A DNA stretch of 6,103 nucleotides from Candidatus Melainabacteria bacterium. GTDB lineage: Bacteria; Cyanobacteriota; Vampirovibrionia; Obscuribacterales; Obscuribacteraceae. Position 1 is the stretch's first letter. The number at the start of each line of letters is the position of its first letter. The translations under genes and the position numbers were made by a program. Where the stretch lies: positions 1 to 6,103 of the forward strand of contig PSRH01000066.1 in NCBI GenBank assembly GCA_003175915.1. The letters run 5' to 3'. The notes beneath the pieces were generated by a model. The model was not told the DNA's origin and searched no databases. It saw nothing but the letters and a program-made list of their open reading frames with translations. This document shows, one piece after another, positions 1-5,948 of the stretch.

Positions 1-33
1 TTCGTTCTTCAGGGTTAGTTGGGCATCAATCAC
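1..33 (-). CDS. 5' end of an unidentified gene, cut by the left edge
   Basis: Reading leftwards, a GTG at 33-31 opens a frame that stays open to the window edge and encodes (M)IDAQLTLKNE. It is preceded by a strong Shine-Dalgarno sequence, AAAGGAG (plus-strand 41-47), at a 7-nt spacing, which is why I chose this start. The same frame can also start at an ATG at 60-58, giving nine more residues (MSKQERSTP before the GTG codon). That ATG follows an in-frame TAA directly and has no Shine-Dalgarno sequence of its own. Only 11 to 20 residues are visible, too few to name a family. The gene lies downstream of the terminator and leader-like structure at 189-331, so its expression may depend on read-through or on a promoter inside 61-188. 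Confidence 0.5.
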   Translation of the reverse strand, partial: MIDAQLTLKNE

Positions 34-40
34 GGGGGTG

Positions 41-47
41 CTCCTTT
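41..47 (-). promoter_or_regulatory. Ribosome-binding site deciding the GTG start at 33
   Basis: The minus strand reads AAAGGAG here, 7 nt before GTG at 33-31. It lies inside the alternative longer reading frame from ATG 60, so it argues for the shorter protein. Confidence 0.5.
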
Positions 48-188
48 CTTGCTTGCTCATTTACGGGCCCGCGTGAGATTGGCTGCCGGGCTTCGGAAAC
101 TAAATGGTTGTTCTCGGTCCAGATGGTCCGGCGAACAATGCGAGGGTAATAAACAATTGCTGCGGTCATAATTTGTACCTATAGAAAG

Positions 189-218
189 CAAAAAACCGCA
201 GACTGTAGATCTGCGGTT
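189..218 (-). terminator. Strong rho-independent terminator (leftward)
   Basis: On the minus strand, AACCGCAGA (218-210) and TCTGCGGTT (202-194) form a perfect 9-bp stem with a 7-nt loop. The stem runs directly into a T tract (six T's, 195-190), two of which are the last stem bases. The opposite strand has no T tract after the hairpin, so it works in one direction only. It lies about 270 nt past the penicillin-binding protein stop and about 160-185 nt before the left-edge gene. It can end transcripts from the penicillin-binding protein, or from the promoter at 338-366, or act as an attenuator for the left-edge gene. Confidence 0.8.
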
Positions 219-260
219 CACCTGGAGGCTGCGTTCGTCCTAATTCACCCCAGATGAACC
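215..260 (-). repeat. 13-bp hairpin overlapping the terminator stem
   Basis: The arms are 248-260 and 215-227 with a 20-nt loop (228-247). In the leftward RNA the pairing is 13 bp with two G-U wobbles. In the rightward RNA those two positions would be mismatched A-C pairs, so the hairpin is better formed in the minus-strand transcript, the same direction in which the terminator works. Four bases (215-218) are shared with the terminator. Confidence 0.6.
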
Positions 261-337
261 TCCATAAACCAAAAATAAAAACCAGCTCGATTGATCATTT
301 CTAAATAGGGCGGACCGGAACTGAATCAAGGTGAGCC

Positions 338-366
338 ATGCTATCCCAGTGAAAAGTACCTGTCAA
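338..366 (-). promoter_or_regulatory. Sigma-70-type promoter, leftward
   Basis: The minus strand carries a perfect -35 box TTGACA (366-361), a 17-nt spacer and a -10 box TAGCAT (343-338, four of six consensus bases). The expected start is near 331. Nothing coding follows before the terminator at 189-218, which supports a short RNA or a leader. The -35 box overlaps the palindrome at 363-374, a position where a bound repressor would block polymerase. Confidence 0.45.
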
Positions 367-374
367 TTAATTGA
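363..374. repeat. 12-bp palindrome overlapping the -35 box, possible operator
   Basis: TCAATTAATTGA is a perfect 12-bp palindrome. Its left end overlaps the TTGACA box of the leftward promoter. Perfect A/T-rich palindromes in this position often bind dimeric repressors, but an A/T-rich 12-mer can also occur by chance and no second copy was seen. Confidence 0.3.
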
Positions 375-479
375 ACGATCCTGTAAAGCTGATGCAAACA
401 TTTGCAGACCGCCCTGGCAGCCGGCCATCACGCCAGGCAGGATTCTGTTCCTTGTTAAGCGATAGGCCGTTTCAGTCAT
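363..479 (-). CDS. Possible 38-residue ORF just after the penicillin-binding protein
   Basis: An ATG at 479-477, six nt after the penicillin-binding protein stop, opens a frame ending in TGA at 365-363. A partial Shine-Dalgarno sequence, GAGGT, sits in the last codons of the upstream gene (plus-strand 488-492), 8 nt before the ATG, so translational coupling is conceivable. The product starts MTETAYRLTRNRILPG and has no membrane segment or motif I recognise. An ORF this short can arise by chance, and the frame ends inside the promoter and palindrome region, so it may not be a gene. Confidence 0.18.
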   Translation of the reverse strand: MTETAYRLTRNRILPGVMAGCQGGLQMFASALQDRSIN

Positions 480-485
480 CGCTGC

Positions 486-2585
486 CTACCTCGCCCAAAC
501 ATAATCGGTGATGTTGTTATTGCGGCGAATCGCGCCTTGATAGTAATCCGTCTCCGGGGGATTTGTCTGAATTACGCGCATTGGACGCCGTGGCTGACGA
601 ACGTGGGCAATCCTGAAGGTGGATGACCTTGCTCGCCGTCTTTCCGGTGCCGGCGCGCTCACTTCGGTTCCGGCGCCTTGGTACTTGATGGCCATCAGAT
701 AACCAGCAGGCGTGGGCGTCTTGGCATAATAAGCGCGATTATAGTCTCGCCAGACCTGAGCCATTACCGAGCCGCCTGTAACGTTGTGCCCGGCAATAGG
801 CAAGTTGTGGTCGTTGCCACCCCAGACGGCTGTCACCATATCTGGTGTGAAGCCGACGAACCAGATGTCGCGGGCCTTGTCCGCCGTGCCGGTTTTTCCT
901 GCTACCGGTCGTCCGGCCAGTTTTGCCTGGGTTCCGGTACCGTGTTCCACTACTTCCTGGAGAAGATCTACCAAATAAAACACTGGCTCATCGGGAAATA
1001 CTCTTCTCACTTGGGGTCCGAAAGAAGCGATCGTATGTCCGGAGCGATTGTCAATTCTCCTTATCGCCCAGGGCTTTATGTACAAGCCACCCCGCGCAAA
1101 TGTTCCGTAGGCTCCGATCAGCTCAAGAGGCGAAATCGCGGCGCTGCCTAAGGCAAGAGAGTAATTTTGCGGTAGCGGCGTTGTTACTCCCGCGAGCCTT
1201 GCCGTATTTACGACATTGCTTATCCCCACCATTTGCGCCACACGCACTGCGCAGACGTTGCGAGAATTAGCAAGAGCGCTCCTTACTGTAATCTTGCCCA
1301 TATATCTGTGGTCGAAATTGACTGGGCTGTAGATCTTTCCGTCCTCGACAGGAATTTTGATTGGTGCGTCGTCGATGCGACTATTAGGATTAATCTGATT
1401 TTCGAGAAAGCCGGTCAGATAGACAAACGGCTTAAACAATGAACCAACTGTATGCGGATTGGTAGCACTGTTCCATTGATTGCTCCAGTAATCATGAGCA
1501 CCACCAACGATGGCGCGAATGGCGCCGTCCTTGGCTCCCATAGAAATGAGCGCTTCGTTAGAAACACCCCTCGGTGCCCGCACTATTTCCCGGGCCAGTG
1601 TCTGCTCCGCCGCTTCCTGTGCCACGCGATCAAGATTGGTGTAAACATGCAAACCCTCACGTCGCATCTCTGCTTCCGTAAAATGCTGTCTGAGAAAATC
1701 CAGAACGAAGCTTACATAATAAGGATATCGATTAAACGGGTGAATGACCACGCGCGAGTTTATGCTCTTGAAGACAAGCATCTTGCTTTTGGCCCATGAG
1801 CATTCCCGTTGACTAATATAGCCGTATTCAACCATGACATCGAGCACTTGCCATTGACGAACAAAAGCCTCCTGTCGGTGTTCAGGATCGCCGTAAAACG
1901 ACGGAGCGCGAATGAGACCAGCAAGAAAAGCTCCTTCTGCTAAAGACAAATCCCAGACATCCTTACCAAAGTACTTGAGCGCTGCTTGCTCTATACCGTG
2001 GGCGCCATTGCCGAAATAGATCTCGTTCAAGTACATGGCAAGAATCTCGTCCTTGGAATAATGTTGCTCGACCGACAATGCCACAAGCATTTCCGCTACC
2101 TTTCGGTCGATAGTCCTCTGTTCGTCCCCATAGAAGAGGTTCTTTACTAATTGCTGGGTGATCGTCGAGCCGCCCTGCTGCATGCGTCTTGCCTGTAGAT
2201 TGGCCAGCATCGCTCTGGAAATACCGCTTAAGTCAAGCCCTGGATGCTGATAGAAGCGGTGGTCTTCGGCCGCCAAAACAGCCATTTGTACCCCCCTGGG
2301 TATCTGACTTAAGGGAACCGCTATGCTGGTGCCGCCCAGAGGAACGTTGCAAATCAGCTTGTCCTTCGAGTCATATATCTGGATAGAGTCTGCCCCGTGG
2401 TACTGGTTAAGGGTTTTCAGGTCCGGTACTCGGGACATCTGAAAGGCTACGGTAACGATCAGGACGGCAATGGTTCCTAGGGCGATTACGCCCACCGGAC
2501 CCATGATCATTTGAAAGGTGCGATGAACGAATATGAGAATGTCATGGACATTATCGATAAACCAAACTTTTAAGAGGCGCAACAT
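486..2585 (-). CDS. Class A penicillin-binding protein (bifunctional peptidoglycan glycosyltransferase/transpeptidase)
   Basis: This 699-residue enzyme polymerises lipid II into glycan strands and cross-links the peptides at the outer face of the cytoplasmic membrane. A short cytoplasmic N-terminus is followed by one membrane segment (about 29-49) that also anchors the protein. The glycosyltransferase domain (about 80-260) has the EDHRFYQHPG motif with catalytic Glu107, GGSTITQQLVKNLF (138-151), and the KDEILAMYLNEIYFGNGAHG block. The transpeptidase domain (about 340-620) has all three active-site motifs: SLFK (Ser382, Lys385), SRN (441-443) and KTGT (564-567). Length and layout fit a compact PBP1-type enzyme without large inserts. 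The last 55 or so residues are Arg-rich, Pro-containing and probably disordered. ATG 2585 is the only start before an in-frame stop. AAGGAG (plus-strand 2601-2606) lies an unusually long 15 nt upstream. The kinase gene lies 129 nt upstream without an evident terminator between. Confidence 0.96.
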   Translation of the reverse strand: MLRLLKVWFIDNVHDILIFVHRTFQMIMGPVGVIALGTIAVLIVTVAFQMSRVPDLKTLNQYHGADSIQIYDSKDKLICNVPLGGTSIAVPLSQIPRGVQMAVLAAEDHRFYQHPGLDLSGISRAMLANLQARRMQQGGSTITQQLVKNLFYGDEQRTIDRKVAEMLVALSVEQHYSKDEILAMYLNEIYFGNGAHGIEQAALKYFGKDVWDLSLAEGAFLAGLIRAPSFYGDPEHRQEAFVRQWQVLDVMVEYGYISQRECSWAKSKMLVFKSINSRVVIHPFNRYPYYVSFVLDFLRQHFTEAEMRREGLHVYTNLDRVAQEAAEQTLAREIVRAPRGVSNEALISMGAKDGAIRAIVGGAHDYWSNQWNSATNPHTVGSLFKPFVYLTGFLENQINPNSRIDDAPIKIPVEDGKIYSPVNFDHRYMGKITVRSALANSRNVCAVRVAQMVGISNVVNTARLAGVTTPLPQNYSLALGSAAISPLELIGAYGTFARGGLYIKPWAIRRIDNRSGHTIASFGPQVRRVFPDEPVFYLVDLLQEVVEHGTGTQAKLAGRPVAGKTGTADKARDIWFVGFTPDMVTAVWGGNDHNLPIAGHNVTGGSVMAQVWRDYNRAYYAKTPTPAGYLMAIKYQGAGTEVSAPAPERRRARSSTFRIAHVRQPRRPMRVIQTNPPETDYYQGAIRRNNNITDYVWAR

Positions 2586-2714
2586 TACCGGACAGCCGTG
2601 CTCCTTGGGCTTATAGAGCCAATATAAGACATCTTAAGGCATTCGGCGAGGCTTCGCTTGCTCTTTATACCGGGCTTTCTTATTTTCACCCGTCCCTGAT
2701 GGACTTCGACTTCG

Positions 2715-3899
2715 CTAATGCGAGCCGTGGAGGGCGATAAAGAGAGCAACTAATATAAAAAACAGCATCCACAGCATATAGAAAACTGCCTCAGAATCGG
2801 TTAGTTTTTTCCAGAGCGTCGTGTTATCGACCGATGTTGTTACAGCTACCGTACTACTTGGTTGCCTAAGGATCGATGGTGCCTTTGTAAGTAGGTTTTG
2901 TAAGTCGTTCTGCAGTTGTTCGATCTTTTGATAGCGCTGGTTCGGATCTTTGGCTAGTGCTTTGAACACGACATATTGCAGACCGGGCGTCCAGCTTATT
3001 TCTGGTCTAACTCTGTCTAGACGCACGGGCATTTCGCTCATGTGCTTATTCATGGTTTCGAATGCGGTGCGCGCACAATGGGGTGGCTTACCTGTCAAAG
3101 TTTCATACATCACACAGCCAAGTGAATAGCAGTCTGACCGACCATCAAGTTCCTTGTCCAGGCATTGTTCCGGGCTCATGTACAAAATACTTCCCAGCAT
3201 CTCACCTGTTTGGGTGAGCTTCAGCACAGTATCACCTGTTGTCGGCAGGATTTTGGCAACGCCAAAATCCAGTACTTTAACAAGCAATGTCCCATCTTCC
3301 GAATTGATCAGCATGATGTTGCTCGGTTTCAAATCCCGGTGGACAATTCCCTTTTCATGGGCCGCGTTCAAAGCCGCGCACACTTGAACAAAAATGGCGA
3401 TCGACCGTTCCAAAGGTATCCAACCAGCCGCATTGATAGCGTCTTGTAAGCTAGTGCCTTCTGCCAAGTCCATTACAAGAAAGGGCACACCGCTTCTCAT
3501 TTTTTCAAATCCACGCACTGGCAAAATGTTTGGATGCTTTAGCAAACGCGCCGTTTTTGCTTCTTGTTCGAAACGTCGCATGATCGTTGGATCAGAGGCA
3601 AGATGGCTGTGCAGAATTTTCACTGCAACGGTCTGATTCGTCTTGGAGTCCGCTGCTTTGTAAACCGTACTTGTGGCACCTTTGCCGATCAAGGACAGAA
3701 TGCGATAGCGATCGTTTAGTACTTTCCCCTCGAACGAATCATGATCGACCGTAGACGAAATACCGGGTACCTGATTAGTGTTCTCAATTAGGACTGACTC
3801 TCTTTCGGTAATTTCACCAACGGCTGATTGGTCCGAAGCCTCCTTGAGATCCTTCTGGACGATTTTAATCGATTCGGGCTCTTTGTACTGTTCGTTCAT
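2715..3899 (-). CDS. Hanks-type Ser/Thr protein kinase with a C-terminal membrane anchor
   Basis: This is a 394-residue kinase counted from ATG 3899. A TTG at 3923 would add eight residues; neither start has a good Shine-Dalgarno sequence, and ATG is preferred. A polar N-terminal stretch of about 60 residues precedes the catalytic domain (about 65-338). Visible motifs are the Gly loop GKGATSTV (Gly72, Gly74), VAVK (Lys94), the helix-C Glu113, HRDLKPSN (Asp189, Asn194), DFG (211-213) and SPEQ (242-244), so it looks active and of the RD class. One hydrophobic segment (about 371-390) stands at the extreme C-terminus, with only about four residues after it. No PASTA, WD or TPR domain is present. 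It should sit on the cytoplasmic face of the membrane and phosphorylate Ser/Thr of unknown targets. The penicillin-binding protein gene follows downstream after 129 nt, which makes an envelope role attractive but unproven. Confidence 0.93.
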   Translation of the reverse strand: MNEQYKEPESIKIVQKDLKEASDQSAVGEITERESVLIENTNQVPGISSTVDHDSFEGKVLNDRYRILSLIGKGATSTVYKAADSKTNQTVAVKILHSHLASDPTIMRRFEQEAKTARLLKHPNILPVRGFEKMRSGVPFLVMDLAEGTSLQDAINAAGWIPLERSIAIFVQVCAALNAAHEKGIVHRDLKPSNIMLINSEDGTLLVKVLDFGVAKILPTTGDTVLKLTQTGEMLGSILYMSPEQCLDKELDGRSDCYSLGCVMYETLTGKPPHCARTAFETMNKHMSEMPVRLDRVRPEISWTPGLQYVVFKALAKDPNQRYQKIEQLQNDLQNLLTKAPSILRQPSSTVAVTTSVDNTTLWKKLTDSEAVFYMLWMLFFILVALFIALHGSH

Positions 3900-4009
3900 G
3901 CCGTTAGATGCTAGCCGCTGCAAATAACCATTTTATGCCCTGCAAAACGGCAGTGTGCTATCGGTCAGAAACATTCATCTTGCTCAGTTCTGGCGCCGTG
4001 GCGGAAGAA

Positions 4010-4840
4010 TTACTTTTTCTCGCGCCCGTACCATGGCGAAACTGCGGATTCTCGATAACTGGCGGGCATATCTTCCAGTCGGCCGGTCTTCCCGTCCCAC
4101 GGGTCGTATACCATTACTTGGCCATTTGGATACTTAACCTCAACCCAGGAGTGGTCATCGTGGTAGGCTTGGCGAACTTGCAATCCGGCAGCAGAGGGAA
4201 GGTCGGGATTGTTGATCATCATTTTGTGGATCATATGTGCCATAGAAGCTGCTTGCTCGGCACAATTGCCCCATTTGCGGTTGTGATCGAGGCGTTCCTG
4301 TACATCCTTGAAACAAGCAGCCCACTTCTCCGGACCCACGTCCATCATTCCGTTCTTATCCTTGCCTGGGCTGATCACCGCTTTACGACATTCTAGATCC
4401 TGCCATTCCGATGCATGTTTTGTAATCCCCGTGCCACCCCACATACCAAGACTAAAGACTCGTAAAGTCGATTCCGCCAAAGCCCTGGGTACCTGGATCG
4501 CCTTATTGCTCGAATTGATATCCGAAACAAGTCGCGAGCCGTTGGAACATATTAAGTCGTGCACTTCCTTGCGGGCCTTTTCAGTGGCAGGCTCAGGTTC
4601 GGCGTCCCCCTTTTTCCCATCTTCGCGGCAGAGGAACTGGTCGCCGGCCCTTCCAAAAAGAAGCAAAGCCGGAAGAGCAGATTTAGTAGGCGAACAATCC
4701 GGATACCTGAGTCCATCTATATTGCCAGGTAATGAGGACAATCCTAATCGGCCAACATCAAAATCTTTGTTTGAATTAAATCGTGATCCGTTCCCGTCGC
4801 TATTTTCAAACGAGGATCTTCTATCTGCTCTAAGTGACAT
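4010..4840 (-). CDS. Transglutaminase-like (Cys-His-Asp) protein of unknown function
   Basis: This is a 276-residue protein with no signal peptide or membrane segment. The N-terminal 50 residues are polar and low in order. The middle (about 75-180) shows no motif I know. The C-terminal third has the spacing of a papain/transglutaminase-like triad: GNCAEQA with Cys193 at the start of a helix, DDHSWVEV with His230, and VYDPWDG with Asp246. The HSWVEV...YDPWD pattern matches the HAWVEV...DP signature of the transglutaminase-like superfamily, whose members are proteases, amidases or cross-linkers. The substrate cannot be told. ATG 4840 has only a weak Shine-Dalgarno-like GGAA abutting it; no other start lies shortly upstream in frame. 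It is flanked by the hydrolase (about 195 nt upstream) and the kinase (about 110 nt downstream). That it is a real gene is likely from the conserved-looking catalytic block. Confidence 0.78.
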   Translation of the reverse strand: MSLRADRRSSFENSDGNGSRFNSNKDFDVGRLGLSSLPGNIDGLRYPDCSPTKSALPALLLFGRAGDQFLCREDGKKGDAEPEPATEKARKEVHDLICSNGSRLVSDINSSNKAIQVPRALAESTLRVFSLGMWGGTGITKHASEWQDLECRKAVISPGKDKNGMMDVGPEKWAACFKDVQERLDHNRKWGNCAEQAASMAHMIHKMMINNPDLPSAAGLQVRQAYHDDHSWVEVKYPNGQVMVYDPWDGKTGRLEDMPASYRESAVSPWYGREKK

Positions 4841-5035
4841 TTCCAGGTTGCCGTGAGTTATCGTGACGAGATTAGCTCGCCAACTGTCAATTTACGCTAA
4901 AAGACCAGGTGATGTCTGTCCAGCACACTACATTTGAACGATGAGATTGGCTGCCAGAGCCGTAATATCACTTGTAGCTATGATTACTTTTCTCCGCCAC
5001 CACGCAGACAAGCGCTTCTCAAGCGTCTTTTGCTA
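4841..5035. other. Intergenic region upstream of the transglutaminase-like gene
   Basis: This stretch of 195 nt holds no convincing ORF. On the minus strand it contains TTGACA within AAATTGACAG (around 4885-4892), but no good -10 box lies at 16-18 nt from it. It also holds one copy of a 14-bp repeat, GGCAGCCAATCTCA on the minus strand (4942-4955), whose other copy is at 74-87. A weak 5-bp hairpin near 5012-5026 is too short to call a terminator for the hydrolase. Confidence 0.4.
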
Positions 5036-5827
5036 TCAGCACCGCTCTTCGGTCGAAGGAAGCGAGGCAAGAAAGTTCTGCAAACAGGCATAGCTTTCAT
5101 CTGGATTGTCTAATAGCATGAAATGTCCGGAGCTTTCTATTTGATGTGAGGAGATCGAATCAGGCACGGCCAGCAATTTCTGCCGGTTTTCTTCGCCATA
5201 GACAAATAAACAAGGGCACCGCGCCGAAGCAAACAGTGCCGCTAGCTTCTCACTCTTGCTCCATTCAACAATTGACAGGCTGGATTTGTAGAAGACATAG
5301 TCAGGAATGTCTTCTAACCAGATTGCACGCTGCGGACCTTCACGGCCGACCTGGGCCTTTAGATCGGGGTAGAGGTTAGCTCTGAAATTAGCATAGTCGC
5401 TATTGGCAACTTCCTTGCTCGCGCCGCAATCAGAGAATTTCAGGTTGCCTTCCATGTTGACAAATCCTCGCAGAATGTCAGCGAGAGGATCAAGCAATAA
5501 GACTCCGATCATGCCACCAAGACTATGTCCAATTAGAACAGCCCGCCGAATCTTGATTAACCGGAAAACTTCCTGAACAACAGCCGCCTGATCTTCGACG
5601 GAGTAGCTAAACCCATGGGGTTTTGCTGACCGGCCAAAACCAACCAAATCTACCGCGATTTTGCTGTAATCGCGCAAGAACGGCTGGCAAAGCAGCTCGC
5701 TAAAGAGTTTGCTGTTTGATTGAAGCCCATGAATACAGGCGATCCAATCTCGGCCATTCTCTTCCAGACAAGCGGCAACATCAAGAACAGTGTCGCGAAA
5801 TGGAACCTTCAGGTGTTCTTGACGCAC
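5036..5827 (-). CDS. Alpha/beta-hydrolase fold protein
   Basis: This is a 263-residue soluble hydrolase with no signal peptide, a normal length for a single alpha/beta-hydrolase domain. The HG of CIHGLQSN (residues 33-34) supplies the oxyanion-hole region. The motif DLVGFGRSAKP (60-70) is typical of the family. The nucleophile elbow is GHSLGG with Ser102. The acidic residue is probably Glu212 or Glu213 in FVYGEEN, where many relatives have Asp. The catalytic His is His235 in SSGHFMLLDNPDE. A cap region (about 130-195) lies between the core strands. The family covers esterases, lipases, haloalkane dehalogenases, epoxide hydrolases and C-C hydrolases; the substrate cannot be inferred. The start is GTG, supported by AGGGAG 5 nt upstream (plus-strand 5833-5838) and by an in-frame stop further upstream. 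It diverges from the deacetylase-family gene. Confidence 0.9.
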   Translation of the reverse strand: MRQEHLKVPFRDTVLDVAACLEENGRDWIACIHGLQSNSKLFSELLCQPFLRDYSKIAVDLVGFGRSAKPHGFSYSVEDQAAVVQEVFRLIKIRRAVLIGHSLGGMIGVLLLDPLADILRGFVNMEGNLKFSDCGASKEVANSDYANFRANLYPDLKAQVGREGPQRAIWLEDIPDYVFYKSSLSIVEWSKSEKLAALFASARCPCLFVYGEENRQKLLAVPDSISSHQIESSGHFMLLDNPDESYACLQNFLASLPSTEERC

Positions 5828-5828
5828 G

Positions 5829-5924
5829 AGCTCTCCCTGGTTGGCTTAGAGCAATTCTAGTGCAAAGTGTCACAAATGGCTGCACAGCTCTCTATTTCTG
5901 TAGTATGGTTGAACAGGGAGAGCT
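5829..5924. repeat. 11-bp inverted repeat flanking the divergent promoters
   Basis: AGCTCTCCCTG (5829-5839) and CAGGGAGAGCT (5914-5924) are perfect reverse complements separated by 74 nt. A partial third copy, AGCTCTC, lies at 5886-5892. The left arm contains the hydrolase Shine-Dalgarno sequence. This could be a pair of operator half-sites or a chance copy. Confidence 0.45.
5833..5838 (-). promoter_or_regulatory. Ribosome-binding site deciding the GTG start of the hydrolase
   Basis: The minus strand reads AGGGAG, 5 nt before GTG 5827-5825. No other start codon lies between this and the in-frame TAA upstream. The site falls inside one arm of the inverted repeat at 5829-5839 and 5914-5924. 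Confidence 0.6.
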
Positions 5925-5948
5925 TGACGACTCCATACGGTAAACGAA

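Larger units (their letters stand above)
189..331 (-). ncRNA. Candidate short RNA or attenuated leader
   Basis: A good promoter at 366-338 predicts a start near 331, and the intrinsic terminator ends at about 189, giving an RNA of about 143 nt with no convincing coding capacity. Inside it, GGTTCATCTGGGG (260-248) pairs with CTCCAGGTGAACC (227-215) over 13 bp, two of them G-U, around a 20-nt loop. Bases 215-218 also belong to the 5' arm of the terminator stem, so the two hairpins compete for four base pairs. This fits a cis-acting leader with terminator and anti-terminator, or a free small RNA with two hairpins. I do not recognise an Rfam family. An A/T-rich stretch (about 266-285) precedes the hairpin. 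Transcription is inferred only. Confidence 0.35.
5828..5948. promoter_or_regulatory. Divergent intergenic region between the hydrolase and deacetylase-family genes
   Basis: These 121 nt must carry promoters for both directions. For the hydrolase, the minus strand has TAGAAT (5859-5854), a five-of-six -10 box, with no clear -35. For the rightward gene, TAGTAT (5901-5906) is a possible -10, again with no good -35. Both boxes lie between the arms of the inverted repeat. Assignment of either promoter is tentative. Confidence 0.35.

Noticed and set aside
189..331. Resemblance to a T-box leader (AGGTGAACCGC next to a terminator)
   Set aside because: The T-box core needs GGTGG-N-ACCGC; here a base is missing, the leader is too short for Stem I, and the downstream gene shows no link to aminoacylation or amino-acid metabolism.
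393..406. Palindromic TGCAAACATTTGCA after the penicillin-binding protein gene
   Set aside because: The stem is 5-6 bp with a tiny loop and no T tract on either strand, so it is not a terminator and nothing else supports a function.
678..1151. Plus-strand open frame of 157 codons inside the penicillin-binding protein gene
   Set aside because: It lies antisense to a gene with intact catalytic motifs, and its translation is Cys/Arg-rich with no domain pattern. It is a shadow frame.
2603..2637. Possible promoter TTAAGA-16-TATAAG just upstream of the penicillin-binding protein
   Set aside because: The predicted start would fall inside the only Shine-Dalgarno-like sequence, and the -35 box is weak, so I do not list it as a feature.
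3908..4396. Plus-strand open frame of 162 codons with hydrophobic stretches
   Set aside because: It overlaps two minus-strand genes, and the hydrophobic stretches are what antisense reading of polar codons produces.
4308..4856. Plus-strand open frame of 182 codons opposite the transglutaminase-like gene
   Set aside because: The minus-strand frame has a coherent Cys-His-Asp motif set; the plus-strand translation has none and looks like an antisense shadow.
5012..5031. Short hairpin followed by TCTTTT near the hydrolase stop
   Set aside because: The stem is only 5 bp, and the T-rich run is on the plus strand, the wrong direction for the hydrolase.
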